Assembly: GCF_012985205.1 (NCBI RefSeq)
Contig: NZ_JABEKS010000002.1
Span: 434,001-498,000, forward strand
Reading direction: 5' to 3'
Origin: Planctomonas sp. JC2975
GTDB taxonomy: Bacteria; Actinomycetota; Actinomycetes; Actinomycetales; Microbacteriaceae
Length of the DNA: 64,000 nucleotides
The position numbers and the translations under genes were made by a program. Of this stretch, positions 51,855 through 61,086 are shown piece by piece. Under the pieces are notes generated by a model, which was not told where the DNA came from, searched no databases, and saw only the letters and a list, made by a program, of their open reading frames with translations. How positions within the stretch are numbered: position 1 is the stretch's first letter; each line of letters starts with the position of its first letter.

Positions 51855-51915
51855 GAGGGTGCGCGTCTTCTCCTCCTGAGGGTGCGCGTTTCTCCTCCCG
51901 AGGGTGCGCGTTTCT
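51855..51915. repeat. Three tandem copies of a 22-23-bp unit
   Basis: GAGGGTGCGCG begins at 51855, 51878 and 51900, each followed by T/C and TTCTCCTCC-type sequence. The array lies between the convergent phosphate-accessory and nucleobase-permease genes. Each unit lacks an internal stem, so it is not a simple terminator. It could be a slippage array or a binding site. Confidence 0.8.
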
Positions 51916-51920
51916 GCCGG

Positions 51921-53207
51921 TCAGTCCGTGCCGCGCCAGCGTCCGATCGCGTTCATCAGGTGGTAGATCACGATGGCGGCGACGGTTCCGAGCACGATTC
52001 CGCCGAGCAGGATGCCGCTCTTCGGGTTGCCGATGACCCAGGTCAGGTTGCCAACGCCGATGACGAGCGCGACGGCGGCGGTGAACTGGTTCTTCGGCTT
52101 CGAGAAATCCACGTGGTTGTCGAGCCAGATCTTGATGCCGACGACGCCGATGAGCCCGTACAGCGCGAGTGTCGCACCGCCCAGCACCCCGGCGGGGATG
52201 GTGTTCAGCACGGCGCCGACCTTGGGGGAGAGGCCGAGCAACACGGCGACGATTCCGGCCACCCAGTACGCCGCAGTGGAATACACCTTGGTGGCCGCCA
52301 TCACGCCGATGTTCTCGCCGTAGGTGGTCGTTCCGGAACCTCCGAAGAACCCGGCGAGAGTGGTGGCGAGGCCGTCGGCGAAGAGCGCGCGTCCGGTGAG
52401 CACGTTGACATCCTTGCCGGTCATCTGAGCCACGGCGCGGATGTGTCCGACGTTCTCGGCGATGAGCACGAGTACGACGGGGAGGAAGACGGGCAGGAGG
52501 CCCCAGAGTGCGGCATTCGCGAAGGGGTTCGCCGGAAGAGAGAACGTGGGCAGACCGATCCAGGCGGCCTTCGCCACCGGCGTGAAGTCGACCTGACCGA
52601 GCAGGACGGCCGCGACGTACCCGACGACCACGCCGACGAAGATCGACATGCGCCCGAGCATCCCGCGGAAGATCACCGTGCACAGGATGATCACGGCGAG
52701 GGTGATGATCGCCACCAGCGGTGACGTGCTGAAGTTCGCGACGGCGGTCGGAGCCAGGTTGAAACCGATGAGCGCCACGATCGCGCCGGCGACGATGGGT
52801 GGCATCAGCGCGTCGATCCATCCCGTACCGGTGAGCATCACGATGGCGCCGACGATGGCGAGGAGGACGCCGACGGCCAGGATCCCGAAGAGCGCCCCGC
52901 CCATTCCGTGGCTCGCGGTCGCGGCCGTGATCGGCGCGATGAATGCGAACGAGGATCCGAGATAGCTGGGGAGCCTGTTGCGGGTGATCAGGAGGAACCC
53001 GATGGTTCCGATGCCCGAGAACAGCAGAGTGGTGGACGGCGGGAAGTGCGTCAGCAACGGCACGAGGAAGGTCGCACCGAACATGGCGACGACATGCTGC
53101 GCGCCGATGCCGATCGTGCGCGGCCAGGTGAGCCGTTCGTCCGGCGCCACGACGGTCTCCGGCCTGATCGTCTTGCCGTCGCCGTGCAGAGTCCACAGGG
53201 TCGCCAT
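51921..53207 (-). CDS. NCS2-family nucleobase permease, UraA-like
   Basis: This 428-residue protein has about 14 helices. IGAQHVVAMFGATFLVPLL is the first-helix QH motif of NCS2, and the central AENVGHIRAVAQMTGK holds the conserved Glu. GGSGTTTYGENIGVMAATKV is the UraA-type second-half motif. Uracil or xanthine uptake by proton symport is expected. The ATG at 53207 has GAGGGCC upstream. It is divergent from a second NCS2 permease of the AzgA type. Confidence 0.93.
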   Translation of the reverse strand: MATLWTLHGDGKTIRPETVVAPDERLTWPRTIGIGAQHVVAMFGATFLVPLLTHFPPSTTLLFSGIGTIGFLLITRNRLPSYLGSSFAFIAPITAATASHGMGGALFGILAVGVLLAIVGAIVMLTGTGWIDALMPPIVAGAIVALIGFNLAPTAVANFSTSPLVAIITLAVIILCTVIFRGMLGRMSIFVGVVVGYVAAVLLGQVDFTPVAKAAWIGLPTFSLPANPFANAALWGLLPVFLPVVLVLIAENVGHIRAVAQMTGKDVNVLTGRALFADGLATTLAGFFGGSGTTTYGENIGVMAATKVYSTAAYWVAGIVAVLLGLSPKVGAVLNTIPAGVLGGATLALYGLIGVVGIKIWLDNHVDFSKPKNQFTAAVALVIGVGNLTWVIGNPKSGILLGGIVLGTVAAIVIYHLMNAIGRWRGTD

Positions 53208-53366
53208 CAGGCCCTCATTTCGTCGTTCCCGCGTGGGGGAGAATGGAACGCGTCGCCCGCCAGGGATCGGCATCGTCCGCGATGCTAGCGCCGTCTGGCA
53301 GTTGCCTGACAATATCGTCTCGACGCACCGCGTTCACCTTTCCTTCGCCCGATCGGAGAGAGTCCC

Positions 53367-54809
53367 ATGTCCCAATCCGCCACCGAAACGACAACTGAGG
53401 CGCCGCCGGCCGGACGCCTCAACACGTTCTTCGAGATCTCGAAACGCGGATCCTCCTGGTGGCAGGAGGTGCGCGGCGGACTCGTCACCTTCGTGACGAT
53501 GGCGTACATCATCGTGCTGAACCCGATCATCCTGTCCGGCAGCCCCGACGTGGATCACCACAAGCTGCAGTTCACGGCCGTCGCCGCGGTCACCGCGCTG
53601 ACGGCGGGCGTGATGACCATCTTGTTCGGCCTCATCGCGCGACTGCCGTTCGCGTTCGCGGCCGGCCTCGGCATCAACTCGTTCCTCGCGGTGAGCGTCG
53701 TCGGACAGGTCACCTGGCCGGAGGCCATGGGACTCGTGGTGATCGACGGCGTGATCATCGTCATCCTGTCGGCGACCGGTCTGCGACGGCTGATCTTCGA
53801 CGCCGTCCCGTACTCGCTGAAGATCGCGATCACCGTCGGTATCGGTCTTTTCATCGCCTTCATCGGGCTGGTGGATGCGGGATTCGTGACCACCACGAAG
53901 CTCTCGTCCCCGCCGATCGGCCTCGGCCTCGCGGGATCGATCGGGACCATCCCGACAGTCGTCTTCGTGCTCACGCTCCTGATCACGGGCGTGCTGGTGG
54001 CGCGCAAGATCAAGGGCGCCATCCTCATCGGCCTCGTCTCCGGCACCATCCTGGCGGTCGTCGCCCAGCTCATCTGGCACCTCGGTGCGCAGCCGAAGGA
54101 CGCGTCGGGCTGGAACCTGAACATCCCCGAGATCACCAACTGGGTTTCGCTGCCCGACTTCAGCCTGGTCGGACAGGTGAGCTTCGACTTCAGCAAGCTC
54201 GGCGCGCTGACGGCGATCATGCTGATTTTCACCCTGGTGTTCAGCAACTTCTTCGATGCCATGGGCACCATGACCGGTCTGTCGAAGGAGGCGGGCCTCG
54301 CGAACGACGATGGGACGTTCCCGCGTCTGCGCAGCGCCCTGATCGTCGAGGGTGTCGGAGCCGTCGCCGGTGGTTTGACGTCGAGTTCGTCCAACACGGT
54401 CTTCATCGAGTCCGGCGCCGGCATCGGCGAAGGCGCTCGCACGGGCTTCTCGAACGTGGTCACGGGCGGGCTGTTCCTGTTGGCGATGTTCTTCACCCCG
54501 ATCGCCCAGATCGTGCCGTCCGAGGTGGCAGCGGCCGCACTGGTCATCGTCGGTGCGCTGATGATGTCCCAGATCCGCAGCATCGACCTCTCCGACTTCT
54601 CTGTGCTGCTGCCTGTGTTCATGACGGTGATCGTCATGCCGCTGACGTACTCCATCGCCAACGGCATCGGTGCCGGGTTCATTACCTGGGTCATCGTGCA
54701 GGCGTTCTCCGGCAAGGTGCGCTCGATCAGCCCGCTGCTCTGGGTCGTGGCCGCCGGCTTCGCGATCTACTTCGCCCGCGGCCCGATCGAGTCCCTGTTC
54801 CCGCATTGA
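53367..54809 (+). CDS. NCS2-family purine permease, AzgA/PbuG-like
   Basis: This 480-residue protein has about 12-14 helices and the AzgA signatures: RGGLVTFVTMAYIIVLNP at the start, FAFAAGLGINSFLAV, and FFDAMGTMTGLSKEAGL. The segment GGLTSSSSNTVFIESGAGIG is the later substrate loop. It imports adenine, guanine or hypoxanthine. GGAGAGAG precedes the ATG. A very strong hairpin ends the transcript. Confidence 0.95.
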   Translation: MSQSATETTTEAPPAGRLNTFFEISKRGSSWWQEVRGGLVTFVTMAYIIVLNPIILSGSPDVDHHKLQFTAVAAVTALTAGVMTILFGLIARLPFAFAAGLGINSFLAVSVVGQVTWPEAMGLVVIDGVIIVILSATGLRRLIFDAVPYSLKIAITVGIGLFIAFIGLVDAGFVTTTKLSSPPIGLGLAGSIGTIPTVVFVLTLLITGVLVARKIKGAILIGLVSGTILAVVAQLIWHLGAQPKDASGWNLNIPEITNWVSLPDFSLVGQVSFDFSKLGALTAIMLIFTLVFSNFFDAMGTMTGLSKEAGLANDDGTFPRLRSALIVEGVGAVAGGLTSSSSNTVFIESGAGIGEGARTGFSNVVTGGLFLLAMFFTPIAQIVPSEVAAAALVIVGALMMSQIRSIDLSDFSVLLPVFMTVIVMPLTYSIANGIGAGFITWVIVQAFSGKVRSISPLLWVVAAGFAIYFARGPIESLFPH

Positions 54810-54841
54810 TCGGGCACCGACCGTGAGCTGAGCGAAGAAGG

Positions 54842-54874
54842 CGCCCGGCGCGAGAGCGGCTCTCGCGCCGGGCG
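54842..54874 (+). terminator. Strong hairpin terminator after the purine permease
   Basis: CGCCCGGCGCGAGAG (54842-54856), loop CGG, and CTCTCGCGCCGGGCG (54860-54874) form a perfect 15-bp stem. It lies 32 bases after the stop. There is no T-run, as is common in high-GC actinomycetes. Confidence 0.8.
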
Positions 54875-54919
54875 TCGTGCACTCCCGGAGAGGAGCTCGG
54901 GCACGCTCGCGGAAGATGA

Positions 54920-54948
54920 GTTGGTCATTCGACCAACAGCCGTAGTCT
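54920..54948 (+). promoter_or_regulatory. ALDH promoter with GntR-type operator
   Basis: GTTGGTC (54920-54926) and GACCAAC (54931-54937) form a perfect 7-bp inverted repeat with a 4-base spacer. The left arm contains TTGGTC, a -35-like hexamer 16 bases before TAGTCT (54943-54948). TAGTCT ends six bases before the ATG. The TTGGTC/GACCAA core resembles sites of FadR-type GntR repressors; no such regulator is in the window. Confidence 0.6.
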
Positions 54949-54954
54949 GTGCGC

Positions 54955-56346
54955 ATGACTTCTGACGACATCGCAGGCATCGTGGCCGAGCGACGGCGGG
55001 CATTCGACACCGGGATCACCAAGCCGCTGAAGTGGCGGAGGGCACAGCTCGAGGGCATCCGCCGCATGCTCACCGAGCGTTCGGCGGAGTGGGAGGCGGC
55101 GCTCGCCGCCGACCTGCACCGTCCGCCGACCGAGACCCACCTCGCCGACATCAACGTCGTACTGAGCGAGATCGCTCACGCGCTGAAGCACCTGCGCCGC
55201 TGGGCTGCACCGAAACGGGTGGCGCTTCCGATGGCTCTCCAGCCCGGTCGTGGCTACGTGCTGCGCGAGCCGCTCGGCGTCGTGCTGGTGATCTCGCCGT
55301 GGAACTATCCGGTTCAGCTCCTGCTCGGGCCGGTGGTCGCCGCGCTTGCGGCCGGCAACGCCGTGGTCATGAAGCCCAGCGAGCTCGCGCCGGCCACATC
55401 CGCCGCGTTCGCAAAGCTCGTCCCGCAGTATCTGGATGCCCGCGCCGTCGCCGTCGTGGAGGGCGCGGTTCCCGAGACCACGGCGCTGCTTGAACAGCGC
55501 TTCGACCACATCTTCTACACGGGCGGAGCCCGCGTCGGACGGATCGTCGCCCGCGCCGCCGCGGAACACCTCACGCCGATCTCGCTCGAGCTCGGCGGCA
55601 AGTCCCCGTTGTACGTCGACGACTCGGTCGACCTCGCGGCAGCAGCGAAGCGGATCGCCTGGGGCAAGTTCCTGAACGCCGGCCAGACCTGCGTCGCGCC
55701 CGACTATCTCCTGGCGACGAAACCGGTCGCCGCCAAGCTCGTGCCGCTCATCGGTGATGCCGTCGCTGAGCTCTACGGCTCCGACGCGCAGGCATCGGGC
55801 GACTACTCGCGCATCGTGAACCCGGCGAGGTTCCGGGTGCTCGATGCGATGCTGGCCGACGGCACCGTCGCCGTCGGCGGCGGAACGGACGCCGACGACA
55901 AGTACATCGCCCCGACCGTGCTCACCGAGGTGGCCGAAGACGCTCCGGTGATGCAGGAGGAGATCTTCGGGCCGATCCTCCCCGTGATCGAAGTGGACGG
56001 GCACGAGGATGCCGTGCGTCGCATCGCCGCGCGCGAGAAACCGCTCGCGCTGTACGTGTTCTCGAACCGTGATGACGTGCGCAAGGCGTTCCTGCGGGGC
56101 ACGTCCTCCGGTGCTGTCGGCTTCAATGTGGCCGTGGTGCAGCAGACCGTGATCGGCCTGCCGTTCGGCGGCGTCGGCGAGAGCGGAATGGGGCGCTATC
56201 GGGGTGAGGCCGGGTTCACGACGTTCAGCAACGAGAAGGCTGTGCTCAGCAAGCCGCTCGCTCCGGAGTCGCTCACGATGATTTTCCCGCCGTACACGAA
56301 GCGGACCGACGGCTTCGTGCGAGGGATGCTCCGCAAGCTGTCCTGA
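54955..56346 (+). CDS. Aldehyde dehydrogenase, class-3-like
   Basis: This protein of about 463 residues has LISPWNYP-type (VISPWNYPVQL) and FYTGGARVGRIVARAA motifs, Glu in SLELGGKSPLYVDD and the nucleophilic Cys in NAGQTCVAPDYLLA. It lacks the long N-terminal extension of class 1/2 ALDHs and has a hydrophobic C-terminus, as in ALDH3/coniferyl aldehyde dehydrogenases. Fatty or aromatic aldehydes are likely substrates. It appears leaderless. Confidence 0.93.
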   Translation: MTSDDIAGIVAERRRAFDTGITKPLKWRRAQLEGIRRMLTERSAEWEAALAADLHRPPTETHLADINVVLSEIAHALKHLRRWAAPKRVALPMALQPGRGYVLREPLGVVLVISPWNYPVQLLLGPVVAALAAGNAVVMKPSELAPATSAAFAKLVPQYLDARAVAVVEGAVPETTALLEQRFDHIFYTGGARVGRIVARAAAEHLTPISLELGGKSPLYVDDSVDLAAAAKRIAWGKFLNAGQTCVAPDYLLATKPVAAKLVPLIGDAVAELYGSDAQASGDYSRIVNPARFRVLDAMLADGTVAVGGGTDADDKYIAPTVLTEVAEDAPVMQEEIFGPILPVIEVDGHEDAVRRIAAREKPLALYVFSNRDDVRKAFLRGTSSGAVGFNVAVVQQTVIGLPFGGVGESGMGRYRGEAGFTTFSNEKAVLSKPLAPESLTMIFPPYTKRTDGFVRGMLRKLS

Positions 56347-56528
56347 GCGCGATCGGGACGGCGTATGCCGTTCCGGACATGAACGGCGGCCGGCACCGCT
56401 CCGAGGGCGGATAAGCCCGGCCGCCCTGGTGTCCGGTCCGCCGGACACGCGTGCCGGATCGGGGTGCGGCGAGCCGCGTAGAGTCGCGACTGTGGACGCG
56501 CAGATGCGCCCGGAAAGGCTCAGGCCTC

Positions 56529-58058
56529 GTGACAGCCACCCGCGAGATCCCCGTTCAGAAACCCGACTCCGACATGTCGCCGCCGTCCGGATGGGATGCG
56601 AGCGATGGCGAGTACCGGATCGAGACGGACTCGCTCGGCGAGCGGCGCATCCCTGCTGACGCATACTGGGGGATCCACACGTCGCGCGCTCTGGAGAACT
56701 TCCCGATCGCCCACCGGCCCATCTCGGTGTACTCGACGTTCGTCGACGCTCTGGCCATGGTCAAGCTGGCAGCAGTGCGAGCCAACGCGGAGATCGGCGC
56801 GATCGATCCGGGCAAGGCGCGGCTCATCGAGCAGGCCTGCCAAGAGGTGCTGGACGGCAAGCTCCACGACCAATTCGTGGTGGGCATCATCCAGGGCGGC
56901 GCAGGCACGTCGACGAACATGAACGCCAACGAGGTGATCGCCAACCGGGCGCTCGAACTCGGCGGGTGGGAGAAGGGCGACTACGCCCGCATCCATCCCA
57001 TCGACGACGTCAACCGCAGCCAGAGCACCAACGACACGTATCCGACGGCCGTGAAGATCGCGCTGTCGGTGCTGCTGCGGTCGCTGCTCGACGAGCTGTG
57101 GGCGCTGCGCGAGTCGTTCTCGCGCAAGGGCGTCGAGTTCAAGCACGTGCTCAAGGTGGGCCGCACCCAGTTGCAGGATGCCGTGCCGATGACCCTCGGA
57201 CAGGAGTTCCACGGCTTCGCGACAACGCTCGCCGAGGACTACGAACGCCTGAAGGAGACCACCTGGCTGCTGTCCGAGATCAACCTCGGGGCGACGGCGA
57301 TCGGCACGGGCATCACCGCCGACCCGCGCTATGCGGCTGCCGCCGTGGGCCACCTGCGGCAGATCTCCGGTCTCGAGCTCGAGTCTGCGCCCGACCTCAT
57401 CGAGTCGACGAGCGACGCCGGGGCCTTCATGTCGTTCAGCGGCGCGCTCAAACGCAGCGCTGTCAAGCTCTCGAAGATCTGCAACGACCTCCGCCTGCTC
57501 TCCAGCGGCCCGCAGGCGGGCTTCGGCGAGATCACGCTTCCACCGCGCCAGGCGGGCTCCAGCATCATGCCGGGCAAGGTGAACCCGGTGATCCCCGAGG
57601 TCGTGAACCAGGTGGCGTTCAGCATCATCGGAGCGGATGCCACCGTCACGGCCGCCGCGGAAGCCGGCCAGCTTCAGCTCAACGCGTTCGAGCCCGTGAT
57701 CGCCAACTTCCTGCTGCAGTCCATCACCTGGCTGAGGCAGGCGTGCCTCACTCTGCGCATCAACTGCATCGACGGGATCAGTGCCAACCAGGAGCGCCTG
57801 GACGCGATGGTCGGCTCCAGCATCGGCGTGATCACCGCGCTGACGCCGCACATCGGATACGCGGCAGCCGCAGCGCTCGCGAAGACCGCGTTGCTGACCA
57901 ATCGCAACGTGGGGGACCTCGTCGTCGAGGCCGGACTGCTGCCGAGGGAGCAGGTCACCAAGCTGTTGTCCCCTGCCCGTCTCAGCGGCCTGGAGACGAT
58001 CACGACGTCGATCCCGATCGTGCCCGAACATCACGGGAACCCGGACGAGCGTCTCTGA
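56529..58058 (+). CDS. aspA: Aspartate ammonia-lyase
   Basis: This protein of about 509 residues belongs to the fumarase/aspartase superfamily. The signature GSSIMPGKVNPV is present, as are GGAGTSTNMNANEVIANRA, NDTYPTAVKIAL and VGRTQLQDAVPMTLGQEF. The NMNANE and QDAVP forms point to aspartase, not fumarase. It deaminates aspartate to fumarate. GTG 56529 is preferred since GGAAAGG lies upstream; an ATG at 56574 is an alternative. TAGAGT (56479-56484) is a possible -10. Confidence 0.93.
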   Translation: MTATREIPVQKPDSDMSPPSGWDASDGEYRIETDSLGERRIPADAYWGIHTSRALENFPIAHRPISVYSTFVDALAMVKLAAVRANAEIGAIDPGKARLIEQACQEVLDGKLHDQFVVGIIQGGAGTSTNMNANEVIANRALELGGWEKGDYARIHPIDDVNRSQSTNDTYPTAVKIALSVLLRSLLDELWALRESFSRKGVEFKHVLKVGRTQLQDAVPMTLGQEFHGFATTLAEDYERLKETTWLLSEINLGATAIGTGITADPRYAAAAVGHLRQISGLELESAPDLIESTSDAGAFMSFSGALKRSAVKLSKICNDLRLLSSGPQAGFGEITLPPRQAGSSIMPGKVNPVIPEVVNQVAFSIIGADATVTAAAEAGQLQLNAFEPVIANFLLQSITWLRQACLTLRINCIDGISANQERLDAMVGSSIGVITALTPHIGYAAAAALAKTALLTNRNVGDLVVEAGLLPREQVTKLLSPARLSGLETITTSIPIVPEHHGNPDERL

Positions 58059-58177
58059 CCTTCGGCGATCTCCGGATCCGAGCCGAACGGTTCCCGGCGT
58101 CGTCCGTGCCGCGAAGACTCTGAAGCATCGCCCTCACGGGCCGCGATCGTAAGGCGTGGGTTCGCCGCAACCGGGCG

Positions 58178-59053
58178 TCAGACCACTCTGCAGTAGGTCG
58201 TCAGGCTTCCGATGCCGGAACACGACACGGTCACCTTCGATCCGTCCTTCAGGAAGATCGGCGGCGTTCGGGAGTATCCGGCGCCGCCAGGGCTGCCGGT
58301 GGAGATGAGCGTCCCCGGTTGCAGGGTTGTGGAGCGAGAGAGGAAGGCGATCAGTTCGGCAACGGATCGGACCATCCCCGAGGTGGACGCATCCTGCAGG
58401 AGGCGTCCGTCCACCGTCGTCGCGAGCCACAGGTCCTGCGGATCGGGGATCTGGTCAGCTGTGATCACCACAGGACCGGTAGGCGTGAATCCGTCGAACG
58501 ACTTGCACCGCGACCACTGGGCCTCGGAGAACTGCAGGTTGCGGGCCGTGATGTCGTTCACGACGGTGTACCCGAACACGTAGTCGAGAGCGTCGGCGAC
58601 GCGTACGTTGCGGGCAGGACGTCCGATGATCACGCCGAGCTCCGCCTCGTAGTCCACCTCATCGGACAGTTCGGCAGGCCAGGTGGTTGTGGATTCGTGC
58701 GCCGTCAGAGAGTTCGGCCACAGCGCGAAGACCGTCGCGGCCTTCTCCACCTTGAGCGCCAGCTCGGCCGAGTGCGCGGCGTAGTTGGCGCCGATGGCCA
58801 GGATGACCGGCGGACGCAGCACAGCCGACGCGTGCCGCAGCTCGGAGACCGGATGCCAGAGTTCTGGCCGGCCGGCGGAATCCTTCGACGCGTTCTCCAG
58901 CATCGCCGTGAGGCCAGGACCCCGATCGATGAGGTCCTGCAGGTCGCGGGGCGCGTCATCGATCAGGTCGTCGGCGAATACGGCCCTGTCGTCGACGACG
59001 ACCGCCAGGCGCGCGCCGGAGTCGTCCGGGGCTCCGAGGTGCGCGAATCTCAC
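58178..59053 (-). CDS. Fumarylacetoacetate hydrolase-family protein
   Basis: This 291-residue protein has the FAH-fold C-terminal catalytic domain, with metal ligands in VDYEAELGVIIGRPARNV (Glu) and TFAL-like NDITARNLQ, and SRSTTLQPGTLISTGSPGG near the end. Members hydrolyse or decarboxylate C-C bonds in aromatic catabolites or act as oxaloacetate decarboxylases. No aromatic pathway genes are nearby, so the substrate is open. TAGCCT (59065-59060) is six bases before the GTG. Confidence 0.9.
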   Translation of the reverse strand: MRFAHLGAPDDSGARLAVVVDDRAVFADDLIDDAPRDLQDLIDRGPGLTAMLENASKDSAGRPELWHPVSELRHASAVLRPPVILAIGANYAAHSAELALKVEKAATVFALWPNSLTAHESTTTWPAELSDEVDYEAELGVIIGRPARNVRVADALDYVFGYTVVNDITARNLQFSEAQWSRCKSFDGFTPTGPVVITADQIPDPQDLWLATTVDGRLLQDASTSGMVRSVAELIAFLSRSTTLQPGTLISTGSPGGAGYSRTPPIFLKDGSKVTVSCSGIGSLTTYCRVV

Positions 59054-59158
59054 CTCGAAAGGCTATCCCGATGGATGGCCGGGCGTGTCGAACGGTTTCC
59101 GGGCGCGGCGCGTGCTGCCCGAACCGTGCTCGCTGCACAGGGCAATTAGGGTAGACGC

Positions 59159-60094
59159 GTGTCCATCGAGGAAGACCGCGCAGACGCTTCCGCGGCGGGC
59201 GGTGACCGCGGCGAGGCCCGTCGTGCTGCCGTTGCGGCGGACGCGGCGATCGGCGAAATCGACTGGGCTGTCCCGCCGGAGGGTACCGTCGTCGGGTCCT
59301 TCGACGCGCCGAGCGGGGCACTGGCGACGTGGTCGATGGGCGACCCGGCCGATCCGCGCGTCGTGCTCGTTCCCGGGGTGACGGGGTCCAAGGAGGACTT
59401 CGCGCTTCTCGGCCCGATCCTCGTCGCGGCCGGTTACAGCGTCGTCAGCTACGACCTGGCCGGCCAGTACGAGTCGGCGGATGCCGGTCCCGGGCCTGAC
59501 GGCCACTACACGTACGACCTGTTCGTGGACGACCTCACAGCCGTGCTGGAGGCCGGAACGCCCGCCCACCTCCTCGGATACTCGTTCGCCGGCACCGTCG
59601 CGCAGATCGTGGCATCCAGTCGTCCTGATCTCGTGCGCAGTCTCACGCTGCTCACGGCGCCCCCGCTGCCTGGGCAGACGTTCCGCGGCGTGCGCATGAT
59701 CGGCTGGATCAGCCACCTCACGAACGCCCACCAGAACGCGGGACTGATGATCTGGGGTGTCGTCACGAACAAGAACAAGGTGGGGCCGCTTCGACTGGAC
59801 TTCGTACGGTCTCGCTTCGAAACCACCAGGCGCGCGTCCGTCGACGACATCATCCGTCTCATGCGGCACACTCCAGACCTGGCCGAGCCGCTGAGGGCGA
59901 CGCGCATCCCCTCGTTGGTCGTGACAGGTGAGCACGACCTCTGGCCGGTCGAACTGCACGCCGCGTTCGCCGACAGGATCGGGGCCCGCCTCGCCGTCTA
60001 CCGCACCGGTCACAGTCCGTGCGAGACGGCTCCGCACCAGCTCGCCCACGACATGCTCGAGCTGTTCGCGGTCGCCGAAGGCACGGCATCCTGA
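59159..60094 (+). CDS. Alpha/beta-hydrolase
   Basis: This 311-residue protein has the nucleophile elbow GYSFAGT (Ser near residue 144), a VLVPGVTGSKEDF oxyanion region, and the acid and His in VVTGEHDLWPVE and RTGHSPCETAPHQ. It has a 35-residue disordered acidic N-terminus. The substrate is unknown. TAGGGT (59147-59152) lies six bases before the GTG, divergent from the FAH gene, so both are leaderless within a 105-base gap. Confidence 0.9.
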   Translation: MSIEEDRADASAAGGDRGEARRAAVAADAAIGEIDWAVPPEGTVVGSFDAPSGALATWSMGDPADPRVVLVPGVTGSKEDFALLGPILVAAGYSVVSYDLAGQYESADAGPGPDGHYTYDLFVDDLTAVLEAGTPAHLLGYSFAGTVAQIVASSRPDLVRSLTLLTAPPLPGQTFRGVRMIGWISHLTNAHQNAGLMIWGVVTNKNKVGPLRLDFVRSRFETTRRASVDDIIRLMRHTPDLAEPLRATRIPSLVVTGEHDLWPVELHAAFADRIGARLAVYRTGHSPCETAPHQLAHDMLELFAVAEGTAS

Positions 60095-60164
60095 CGGAAC
60101 GTGCGGGCGGGGCCGGCCGGTAGAACGGCCGAGATGCCGGTCGCGCCTGGCTGACTGAACTCCG

Positions 60165-60947
60165 TCAGACGGTGCTCGTCGCGTCGCCGTCGTCGGTGGC
60201 GTGCTCCGCCTGATACGCCTCGCGCGCGTCGCGGATGCGCCACGGCGCCGCCTCCGGCCAGTTCATGCGGAACGTGAGGAACGCCCAGCCGAGGCGCCGG
60301 CCGAAGCCGCGCCAGGTGGCGAACGGACGCGCGGAGATGCCGACGCGCAGCGTGTCGTCGACACGCACTATCGCGTCTGGCGGGAGGTGAAGGCTCAGAT
60401 CGAGGTCGTCGTGCACTCGGCGCAGGTCGCTGTGCACGAGCGTGCGCACCCGTCCCCAGAGTTCCCGCCGCATGGCGAAGTTGGACCCGAAGATCGGCCC
60501 GTTGTCGAGCCAGAGCGCGCCGAACCAGAAGTATCCGCCGATGTACAGGTTCTCGCCGAGCCAGGTGACGAGCGGATTGCCGTCGTAGAACTCGCCGGGG
60601 CCGGTAAGCGCGCCGATCTCCGGGGAAACCGTGAACTCGGCGTCGATGTGCGCCAGCCAGTCGGCGGGCGGTCGGGAGTCGGCATCCAGGCGGGCGATGA
60701 TGTCGCCGGACGCGGCGTCGTAGCCGGCGGACGCCGCGGGGAAGATTCCGCGAATGGGCTGGTGCACGACTGTTGCGCCGAGCGAGCGCGCGACATCCGC
60801 CGTCTCGTCCGTGCTCGCGTTGTCGACGACGATGATCTGGTCGGCCTGGCGGATCTGCTCCTTCAACCGATGGAGGCATTCGCGCAGCATGACCGCGTCG
60901 TTGTAGGCGGGGATCACCACGGAGATCGTGGACACGTTCTGCGGCAC
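60165..60947 (-). CDS. Family 2 glycosyltransferase
   Basis: This 260-residue GT-A fold protein begins VSTISVVIPAYNDAVMLREC and has DQIIVVDNASTDETADVAR and the metal-binding DAD in ARLDADSRPPADWL. NDP-sugar is the donor; the acceptor is unknown. A possible hydrophobic C-terminal segment is weak, so it may be peripheral. The start GTG (60947) has GGTGAGGAG upstream. It is convergent with the alpha/beta hydrolase, with no neighbouring polysaccharide genes. Confidence 0.9.
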   Translation of the reverse strand: MPQNVSTISVVIPAYNDAVMLRECLHRLKEQIRQADQIIVVDNASTDETADVARSLGATVVHQPIRGIFPAASAGYDAASGDIIARLDADSRPPADWLAHIDAEFTVSPEIGALTGPGEFYDGNPLVTWLGENLYIGGYFWFGALWLDNGPIFGSNFAMRRELWGRVRTLVHSDLRRVHDDLDLSLHLPPDAIVRVDDTLRVGISARPFATWRGFGRRLGWAFLTFRMNWPEAAPWRIRDAREAYQAEHATDDGDATSTV

Positions 60948-61086
60948 TCCTCACCGGCAGAGCGATCGGTGATGCCTCGGCTGCCGTCCCCCGATCCTAC
61001 GCGTAAGATTCCCGTGCGCGCGGCGGTCGGCGCGCGAGCCAGCACGACGACCAGGCGACGGCCGATGACGACCCACGAGGAGCCGG

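Noticed and set aside
51855-51915. CRISPR array
   Set aside because: Repeats are directly adjacent with no unique spacers, there are only three copies, and there are no cas genes.
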